Source: Lasiosphaeria ovina
Taxonomy: Eukaryota; Ascomycota; Sordariomycetes; Sordariales; Lasiosphaeriaceae
Length of the DNA stretch: 64,000 bases
Direction of reading: 5' to 3'
NCBI GenBank assembly: GCA_033439765.1
Contig: JAULSN010000001.1
Coordinates: forward strand, 186,001 to 250,000
This document shows, one piece after another, positions 56,008 through 64,000 of the stretch. Each line of letters opens with the position of its first letter. The first letter of the stretch is position 1. Made by a program: the position numbers and the translations under genes. The notes under the pieces were generated by a model, which saw only the letters and a program-made list of their open reading frames with translations, was not told the origin of the DNA and did not search any database.

Positions 56008-58226
56008 CTAGGCCTTCTCGCTGACTCCGGCAGTGGAATGGTTGCCATGGCGTTTGAGAGATTCCTCGCCGGCGGCGCCACTTCCCTCCGAGCTTCCGTC
56101 GTCGATGGGGTCGGCTGTGAGCTGGCGTCTCCTACAAGACCGAGTTAGGGAGCGGTTGGGGCCGTGGCAGATTTGTGTACGTACTTGGTCTCCTTATCTT
56201 GGAGTGTTTTGATGAGCACAATGATAAGGACGGCTACGCCTCCCATGCACGACGCCGTGACGAAACCCTTGTGGTATTGAGGTGCCTCAACCTGTTGCCA
56301 GACGATGAGCGGCAGCCACGTGGCGACGACTTGGACGCCGGTGTTCATGACAGCGAGGACGACGGCGCGCTCTTCGTTATCGTCGGTGCAGATTTCGTTG
56401 GCCCAGCTACAGAAGCATTAGGATTACGAGAACACGTTGTAGCCGCGTACGGAACTCACGTAAATACGACGCCCGACAATCCTACATGTTGTCCGAGCAA
56501 GTAATAGCAGAACCAGCGGTAGGATTCGGGAATGTACCAGGCAGCCAAAGAGCTCAAAGTGATGACATTGAGAATCTAGGCAATGCTTGTTAGCGTGTCC
56601 TTCAATGGATTCCTCGAAGAGATGGACGAGACGTACTGCACCCCAAAGGAGGAGAGGCCAACGGCGTCCATTCAGGACTGTATCCGATATCCAGGCGTAC
56701 ACAACAGCGGCAAATACCTGGATGGCGAAAACTCCAGAAGGATAAAGGTTGATCTGAGACACGGTGTACTTCGGGTCCACGTGGTACTTGAGGTACTGCG
56801 GGAAGACCGGGGTTCCGCTGGTTCCGCTGACGAGGCTGTGACAAGTTTAGGACTGGCAGTCAATTAAATATCAGGATAGAACGAGCCACCTACATGTAGT
56901 ACAGAGGCAGAAGATAGATGTGCCAGTTGCTAAACACCTTCTTGATCTTCTGCAACGTGATTGGCTCTGCTGGCCTGCGCTGCTCAAGCTCCATGCGCCG
57001 CTTGGCCAGTTGAATCTCCTAGAGAGTGAAAATATGCAAGTCAGAGAGTGTGCCTTGAGGCTGGACGGCAGGGGAAAACGCGACTAACCTCTTCTGAAAA
57101 GACTCGTCGGCTGGTGTGGTGCGGGAAGTCGGGCAGGAAAACGAAAGAGATGAAAGCAATGGGCAAAGAAATGACTCCATCCATGATGTAGAGCCTATAG
57201 GTGCGGGTCAGCTATGGTCGAATAGGCATGACGGGCAGGGGCTGCGTCCGGCGCCTTGTGAAGGGTAGCCAAAACTCACCATTTCCAGCTTGGCAGCCCG
57301 TTGCGTCCGCCCAGGCCAAGCACACCGGTCATTAGGAATCCCGAGAAGAGCATGGCTGCGGAGCCGCTGGCATTGAGAATGCAAGCGCGCTTCGCGATTT
57401 CATCCTTGCGGTACCAAGAGCCGATCATGTACTGGAGACCGGGGTAGTAGCCGGCTTCGGCCAGACCAATGAAGAATCGCAAGACATAAAGCTGCGTGTT
57501 GTTCGTGATGACGGAGAGGCAGAATGTCAGGACCGTCCAAACGACCTGCCAAGTGAGGTTAGCCCAGATGCCCCATTCAATTCTGAAGATCGAAGACGAA
57601 AAGCGGCTTCAACCGGTCGCGTGGTCCGCGGCCGGCCACACCATACTCATTGGTACATGAGTCTTAACGTACCATCAAAATCGGAATATAAATGGACGGA
57701 CGGATCCTGGTCAGAATCAAGTTGCTAGGAATTTCGCCGATGATGTATCCGATGGTGAAGGTGGTCGTGGCGTAGTTGAGCTCGTTGCCAAACATGTCCA
57801 TATCTTCCTTCCTACGCATCTAATCAGACCTGATGCTATATGCTGGGGAGGGAAAAAGGTGCCCATGCCATGGCCAAGCGTGACACTTGGCCGGTGCGCC
57901 GGTTCTCCGTCGCCACCTTGATGATGAAAAGAGGATGCACTAACATTCCCGACACAAAGGCATTAGTAAGGTTTGCCTGGTCGAGATACTTTGTGAAGAA
58001 TCCTAATTAGTCGGCAAGCAAATTAGCAAATATGCCAAGCCAAACCTGGGTCACGTCCAGTCAACTTACCCAGGCAGCCCAGAGTCAGCAGCGTCAGATC
58101 CAGCTTGAGCAGAAAGTGTCGCTCCTTCGGCGATTTGTCCAGAGTATCCCAGATATGGCGCTTCCACGTCTGCTTAACGGGCCCCACCTGAATTTCATTG
58201 TGCTCATGCTCTTCGGTTGCCTCCAT
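56008..58226 (-). CDS. MFS transporter, DAL5/allantoate-permease (ACS) family
   Basis: Ten exons (58226-58070, 58002-57945, 57811-57673, 57545-57280, 57194-57089, 57018-56894, 56835-56637, 56575-56460, 56406-56185, 56131-56008) give 503 residues, the family norm, with every phase consistent. Twelve hydrophobic segments are visible. Family marks: LDLTLLTLGCLGFFTKYLDQ, ANLTNAFVSGMKEDMDMFGN, EIPSNLILTRIRPS (loop 2-3), LRFFIGLAEAGYYPGLQYMI, YWHIYLLPLYY-type helix start, and SFTWANEICTDD-like GVVFTWANEICTDDNEERAV. The family moves carboxylates and related anions with protons (allantoate, nicotinate, pantothenate, phthalate-like). The gene is divergent from the FAD monooxygenase across 1,039 bp. 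Confidence 0.9.
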
Positions 58227-59265
58227 GTTGCCGATCGTTCGCCGGTTATTGCTGATGCAAAGTGATTGAACAGAAGAGTGTGTTTCAACGACACTCAACC
58301 CTTTATCTATTTGAAACAGATGGTTCTATATGCAAATATTTCCCATCATTTCGATGATGAGATCTTTCATTCCGATGATGAGATCTTTTTCCCCCATGAT
58401 GTGCCAAGACGACAAACCGATGTTGGTTTGAATCTCTGGTCCGGATGCATCCCAATGCGGAAAATCTAGTCCGTCGGCGATAATGGAAAAGGCTGGGGCG
58501 GGCAATAAATTCCCAGTCAAGTCCTAGTGTCAGAGTGCTAGCTCGCCACCATGGCTGCGCTAACGACATTTATTGAATGGCTCCGCAGCGATCCAAGCTT
58601 GCCAAGGCACTCCGACCCGAAGAATCGGGAAGATCGCGTGAGCGAGCGCTTGATCCTAGGGCGCGAACGTCTTATCAACAACTTCTTTCCCGGCATATGG
58701 GTTTATCCGCTAGTTACCCAATGTAGTATCCGGCATAGACGTCCCAGGCCCCCAACATGCCCAACCAACATGCCGATACCCGCCTTGGTACCTGAAATGG
58801 GAAACCAAACACCGGGCCGGTCGGAGAGCATTCGTAAGCTCAGCCCCCACCCCGACGAGATGACAAACCTGGAAACGACATCGCACTCACACATCCCAAG
58901 CCTGCCAGCACCGTGTCCGCGTGTATTCCACTCGTTCGGCGAGCCTCTGAACAACGCGGGCAAATAACGCCACGATAAGAGGAAATTAGATGATCACATG
59001 CAGATTGTCGCATGCAGCTAGGGTCTAGTTAGGTTGAGACCTGAACACCGGCAATTAGTTGCTTCTCTCCTTGAGGTAATCCGGAGCCGATGTCCACTTG
59101 CGCCATTGCTTGCCGCCGACGCATCATCCATACCTCGACCGATGCCCCATCTTCCACGCGAGTCCTCTCATTTAGCTCAGCTTTCTATACCAAGTAAACA
59201 CTTCATCTCCCTCTCTGGTCATCCTTGTCCCTGTTTCATTGTCTGGAAAAGAGAAACGCCCCGCG
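58227..59265. promoter_or_regulatory. Shared divergent promoter with CGG-N10-CCG and 21-bp direct repeat
   Basis: CGG (58458-58460), ten bases, then CCG (58471-58473) is a site type bound by some Zn2Cys6 dimers. It lies about 230 bp upstream of the transporter start. CGATGATGAGATCTTT is repeated at 58352-58367 and 58373-58388. A 138-codon open frame at 58551-58967 shows no domain and is not called. Confidence 0.4.
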
Positions 59266-61112
59266 ATGCCCTCCGCAACGGCGCCCACACTTCGCATTGC
59301 CGTCATTGGCACAGGCCCCGGGGGGCTGTCCTCTGCCATCGCCCTCTCGGAGCTGCCCAATGTGCACCTCCGCGTGTTCGAAAGCGCCGGCGAGCTGAAG
59401 AATCTCGGCGCGGGTATTAGCGTCAATCACAACGGCTGGAAGGTGCTGGAGCTGCTCGGCATTCGAGAACTTGTCACGGGAGCATCGACAAACCCGACTG
59501 TGCAAAGGTAGGCGAATACTACGGAGCCACAAGAACAAACAGGCCACTACCGAATTTCCACCTGGAAAACTCCCATGATTTGAGACTTCCAATTAGTGAG
59601 TCGGCTAACGCTCGTGACCTCGGCTTGGTAGGAATGCCTACACCGGCGAGATTGTCGATCCGGGTCAGCCACATAATCCGGACGATCCATATGAGGCGCG
59701 TCGAGTTCGGCGGCTCGTTCTGCAGGAGGCCTTGGCATCCCGGATCCCCCCGGGTTTGGTGGAATTCAACAAGAAGCTCGTCTCATTAGAGGACCTTGGA
59801 AAAGACGGCGTCCGAGTGTCGTTTGAGGACAGTACGGAGGCCACCGTGGATCTCGTCGTAGGCGCGGATGGCGTTCGTTCGGTATGGACTGTTGCCGTTA
59901 TTTGCCCAATTATCTCGTCTCCTCCGAGGCCGTGGTATTTTTAATGACCGTATTATTGCAGGTGGTGAGGAAGCACTTGGCCCCCGATTACCCGCTGGAA
60001 TACGCGCGTAGGTATCCTAGTTTTTCCCTGTCCCCGTCACCAACGCGTCCCGCAATTGGCGAGAGGGTGGAAAACTGCGCTCTAATACCACTTTGTGCCG
60101 TAGATCAGGTCGGCTGGCGTACTCTAGTCCCAGTAGAGCGACTCCAACATATCCCCGACCTTCCGCTCACGACGACCAGTTGGTGGTACGGCAAGGCCAA
60201 GTCGCTCTGGCTGTCGCCAGTTGACGAGTTATCCAATCTGAGGCTAATCGAACTCACGTGCCGGGTATATGGCGAGCCGTTTGTCCCCGGCAAGACGGTC
60301 AGCTGGGGCGTACACGTTACCAACGAGAAGGTGTCGGATCGTTTCACAGTAGGTTCACCTTGGGAGACTATCCACATCAAAGTTTCTTCGTTGATCATAC
60401 TGTCAGCGCTGACATATTGAATGTCTGTAGGACTGCGATTCACGATTGATTGAAGCATTCAAGCAGGTGGAAGAGGGCACCTGGAGGGAGTTTGCGGCGT
60501 ACCAGGGGGGCGACATTGACAGTCTCGTTGGATGGCACAAACTCGCTCTGGTCGGCGACTCCAGCCATCCATCCATCGGTAACTCAACCTTGCTGTAATT
60601 TCCTCATGGCTATAAATCAAGCTAATATGTCTTCAACCAAATATAGGCGGCTTTGGTTCCGGATCAGCCTTTGCCATGGAAGACAGTTGGACCCTGGCTC
60701 GCGCCATCGAGTATGCTCTGTCCACCTTGACCTCACCATCAATTGCAAGCACGGTTGCGGAAGCCTTGCGCATCTTTGACACGGTCCGCAAGCCGTTTTA
60801 CCACGAAATGTGAGAGCATCTTAGTTCCTAGTCACGAGTCAAGGCCCACGATGCGCCAAAGGCATGGTTTCCTGTCGGTGCCACTGACAATTTGATAGGT
60901 TTCAGTTCCGACTAGGGCAGAAGAATGCCCTCCAGCAAGTTTATCGAAAAGAGTACGAAGACTTTGACGGTGACCTGCGGCGGAGATTTTCATCCGATGG
61001 CTTGGGTGCGAGACGATCAAAAGGCTTCTTGAGCTTCGTGTACAATAGCGATATTGGGAAGAAGTGGAACGATTTTATAGAGAGTGACAAGGCACGGCTC
61101 AGTAGACAGTGA
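59266..61112 (+). CDS. FAD-dependent monooxygenase, salicylate-hydroxylase-like
   Basis: Seven exons (59266-59507, 59632-59881, 59962-60007, 60104-60348, 60431-60578, 60647-60809, 60899-61112) give 435 residues. ATG at 59266 precedes TLRIAVIGTGPGGLSSAIAL, the GxGxxG dinucleotide fold, with FESAGELKNLGAGISVNHNG. The second FAD motif is DLVVGADGVRS. The third is LALVGDSSHPSI and GGFGSGSAFAMEDSWTLARA, with GD and P contacts to FAD. It hydroxylates an aromatic ring using NAD(P)H and O2; salicylate, 6-hydroxynicotinate or similar are family substrates. An alternative end splices 61108 to 61235 and closes at 61319, adding about 26 acidic residues. It is paired with the DAL5-type transporter. Confidence 0.88.
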
Positions 61113-61616
61113 GATTACTTTTACATCCTCGAACTCCCATAATCCGAGCATTCGGTCAAGGGGCCTTTAGACTGCTGTCTTGAGATGTTTGCGTACTGGG
61201 TGTCAGGGGTAACTCAAACAATAGAAGGTCGTAGGGGCACCATGGTCGACCAGACCGTTAGGAGCGAGGAGCCGGAGTCGGACGCGGAGCTTACGTGGCG
61301 CAGTTCCGATTATGACTGAGTACCCAAAAGCGGGTCAATTCAAGGGAATAAAAGGGCGAGCCCAACCGGGACTCAAGGAAAAAGAGCTCAGCGATCAGTC
61401 GACGCATCAATACACACCTACACCCCCAGGAGCTCGTTGCAAGTTCCCGGTGACTACATGTCAGCCAGGGTGGGGTATTCCAACAACATTATAACCGAAA
61501 ATACCGCTAGGCCGGAAGAGATATCTCTTTTTGGCCTATTCGGTTGGTTTGACACTACATCACGACTCAGAAACTGAACCCGACTCTTTCACCATGTACG
61601 GGAGCACCTTAGTGAC
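61113..61616. other. Intergenic, possible alternative last exon of the monooxygenase
   Basis: 61235-61319 could be a last exon (ending EESD-like acidic residues and DYD) joined by a GTGAGA donor. Otherwise nothing coding. It ends at the 3' end of the F-box relic. Confidence 0.35.
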
Positions 61617-63790
61617 TTACTCCAATCCTATGCACGAAAAGGAGACCTGGTAGAGATTTTCCCGCTGTTTCGTGAACAAGCCGATGAGACGCGATAGGTC
61701 TGCTCCCCGTCGTCCGCCAAACTTAACCCACCACAGCCGGCTATGTTTCGTGATGCAGCATTCGAGGGGTGCAAACGAGTGGTCGTTGAGATTCAGCTCC
61801 GGACCCGGGATGCTCGGAAGCCACATGCCGCACTTTCGGAGATCTTCCTTGGCCAGTATGTTGTGGCTTTCGCCGGGCTCCTCACTTCCACTTGGCGTGT
61901 TTAACATGGAGCTGGTCGAAAAAGAACTTGAGCGGAGCCTCTTGCCGGGGGGCTGATAGTTGGTCTCATCGTCATCCTCAATATCCACGAACTCCCAGAC
62001 TCGCTTCTTCGCGTTGTCGTTTTTTTTCTCGATTTTAACGGACTCTTGAGGAACCGACAAGCTGACCATTTTGTAGCCCTGTTTTAGTGGCTTTATTGTT
62101 AGTCATGGTCGGTTGAGAATTAGTAAATTGTTAGTAATGGAAAGCTAGATCTTACATCAAACTCGGCTTCAAGTTCTTTGACTGGGTTGGCCATAGCCAG
62201 TCGTGCTGTTTGAAATATAGGCCAGCCTTCGTAATCCCCAATCCACGCCGTCTCTTGTATATCCGACGGACCACCTCTGTCGTGAACGTTGTCAAGATTC
62301 TCAATAGCAGCGCGTGGGACTAGCGTCAAGTCCGTTCCACTTTCGCCGGCCAGAGTCTTCTTTATGTTCGTAACGGGCTTCAAGGCATGAACGCCTTCGT
62401 AGCCAACAGCAACGACAAAGCCACGTAGTTCTGAGAGTTGGATAGATCTCTTGTCCGTAGTCTGGTAGCCAAGATAGACGTCGTTCTCGTCCTCGGCTTC
62501 GGTTGACAGGGCTATTCCTGCCACGTACTGATCGCCGTTAATTTTAAACAGCGACACAGAGACCAGCCAGGTTGCCGGGAACTTTCACACGCTGCCGATA
62601 TGAATGGGGAGCGGCATCCTGAAGGCGGTTCGCTCGTTGAGACCGAAATATCGGATCTGGCCAATAGTGTCGTGTCGCAGTTGTCTAGCGACCGTCGCCC
62701 ATGACAAACTCTCAAAGCCCAGAGGCTGCGGTGAGGGGGTCAAGGCGGAAAGGGCGACGAGGGCCAGACGCTCGATGACTCTCTTCCTGTTTCTAATGAA
62801 CTGATCAAACTGCTGGGAGAGTCGGCTACTCCCTAGACCTAGTTCTACTCCCTAGACCTAGTTCCGGGTCCAACTTAAGCGAGTTGTCGGCGGTTCGGCA
62901 GTACAGCCAGTTCTAGTCGACGTTTTCGTCCCTCTTGCGTGCCTCGAGCAGCCACGCACGCTCGCCGCCGAGGGCGAACCGGGATGCCCAGAAGGAATGG
63001 CTGCGGATGCACTGCCAAAAGGCCCTAGACACGCGGCAGGCTGTCCAAATGTCGGCTGTTGGCAGGAAGCTGGCAACCATGGCAGCGATATCTTGCGGTA
63101 CCCTCGTAAAGGGATCGCTGGTCACGGGAATCGGGGCCGCCGGCAAGTCAGGCGTATACTGCCTCTTTGCCTCTGCCATCAGGCGAGCGATGGCCTCTTG
63201 TCCGTGTTCGGCGGGGTTCAGTGGGTCGGACCGCCACTTTGATTTGCCGTTCGCATCATGGCCAACGAAGCCGATGGTTCTGGCCTCAAGCTGGCTGCGT
63301 CTCTGGGACCGATTAATCTCCACGAGCCGGGAGAGAACCCTGGGGTTGCGGCGGAACCCTGCCTCCTCCAGCAACAACCAACATGACGCGTGTACTGCGA
63401 ACCCTAGGATGCGGTCGCCAATGCGTGGATACGTGTCCTTGGCGTCATTGTCATAGTCGGCATCGTCCCAGCGACCGTCGAAGCTCTTCGGAGCCTCGAA
63501 AACGAGACCCCAGCCCGGGTGTTGCTCGCGGACTCTGCCTACGCCAGTGCGGCCACACCCTCCGAGCCAGTGTAGACTTTTCAAAGTTAGCAGGGAGGTT
63601 AGATCTACAGCGGGTTTAGAGAGTTTGTGAAGGGGAAAATCTTACTACCGCGAAATTCGGCTTCCCAGGCGAAAGTCGGAGGCTCCTACAAGGCGCGATA
63701 GCCTTCGACATTTTTTTGGAAGCCGAAGCCGCATGCTGCAAATTGGGCAGCTTCCAGCAACGTAGATTCTGATCCGCGACTGTGAAGCCA
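61617..63790 (-). pseudogene. F-box-type protein gene, disrupted
   Basis: The first block MASQSRIRIYVAGSCPICSM (63790) has a CPIC start. WEAEFRG lies in another frame beyond an A7 run near 63710. The main block (from about 63584) carries HASCWLLLEEAG, an F-box-like FTRVPQDIAAMVASFLPTAD and FWQCIRSHSFWASRF, then ends at TAG 62915-62913 within DENVD|NWLY, where the family expects Trp. A 19-bp tandem duplication (62826-62863) shifts the frame next. With one copy only, the frame would run through RLSQQFDQFIRNRK into the large C-terminal block (VAVGYEGVHALKP, 62557-62160) and, after an intron, to the stop at 61617. At least three lesions, so a pseudogene. Confidence 0.72.
62826..62863. repeat. Exact 19-bp tandem duplication
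   Basis: CTACTCCCTAGACCTAGTT occurs twice head to tail (62826-62844, 62845-62863). The extra 19 bases shift the frame of the host F-box-type gene by one. Confidence 0.9.
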
Positions 63791-64000
63791 TTTTGCTCAA
63801 TGTGTGTGTACTATATAGTGAAAGCAATGGTAAACGTATGCAAATGAATAATGTGTGCAAAGGTATAACAGAAGCAAAAGGTCAGGTGCGAATGAAAATC
63901 TGTGGGCGGGGGGGTTTATTTTTGGAAAGTGGGAAATGAAAAGGATACTGGGTGGCGACAGGATTTTCCGTTGTACAGTAACGCTAGAGAGAGAGTCCTC
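63791..64000. other. Window end, no gene seen
   Basis: Upstream of the F-box-type relic; contains a short G-run near 63905. Nothing else could be supported. Confidence 0.4.

Noticed and set aside
58551..58967. 138-codon open frame with a good ATG context in the divergent promoter
   Set aside because: No recognisable domain, proline- and histidine-rich composition, and position in a promoter. It may be chance or an upstream exon.

Overview
The window is nuclear DNA of a filamentous ascomycete (Pezizomycotina, most probably a Sordariomycete). Protein genes are split by short GT-AG introns, mostly 45-125 bp, with CTGAC/CTAAC-like branch points. Fungus-specific families dominate: HET, Zn2Cys6, PTH11-type rhodopsin domain, DUF7053, lipocalin-like and DAL5-type MFS. 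One 8.2-kb retrotransposon carries saturating C-to-T and G-to-A decay typical of repeat-induced point mutation (RIP).

Layout. 0-9.5 kb: an F-box protein, a caspase-like protein ending in C2H2-type zinc fingers, a 3.2-kb gene-free stretch with an exact four-copy 19-bp repeat, a purine-rich tract and a long hairpin, then a DUF7053 protein. 9.5-25 kb: housekeeping genes (rhodopsin-domain receptor, secreted alpha/beta hydrolase, ribosomal protein uL14, malic enzyme) lie among allorecognition-type genes: a HET protein cut before its HET core, a STAND/ankyrin relic, a broken HET relic, one intact 713-aa HET protein, and the decayed C-terminus of a bacterial-type Tc toxin A subunit. 25-36 kb: a GNAT acetyltransferase, a membrane-anchored aspartic-protease-like protein without catalytic aspartates, a 490-bp MITE with TA target duplication, 3.4 kb without a convincing gene, a secreted S10 carboxypeptidase and a lipocalin-like protein. 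36-41.9 kb: gene-poor ground with a tRNA-like sequence, a small hypothetical gene, and relics of an AsaB/CmcJ-like oxygenase and a Zn2Cys6 factor.

41.9-50.1 kb: a complete but dead Ty3/gypsy chromovirus with 269-bp LTRs and a CTATT target duplication. It sits in older AT-rich repeats. 50.9-61.1 kb: a methyltransferase, a Zn2Cys6 regulator, a DAL5-type transporter and a salicylate-hydroxylase-like flavoprotein, the last two divergent from a 1-kb shared promoter. This looks like a small regulated module for uptake and hydroxylation of an aromatic or organic acid. 61.6-63.8 kb: an F-box-type gene broken by a nonsense codon and a 19-bp tandem duplication.

Exon boundaries were placed by hand from GT/AG signals, frame continuity and family expectation. 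They were not checked against transcripts. Family names rest on recognised motifs, not on a database search.
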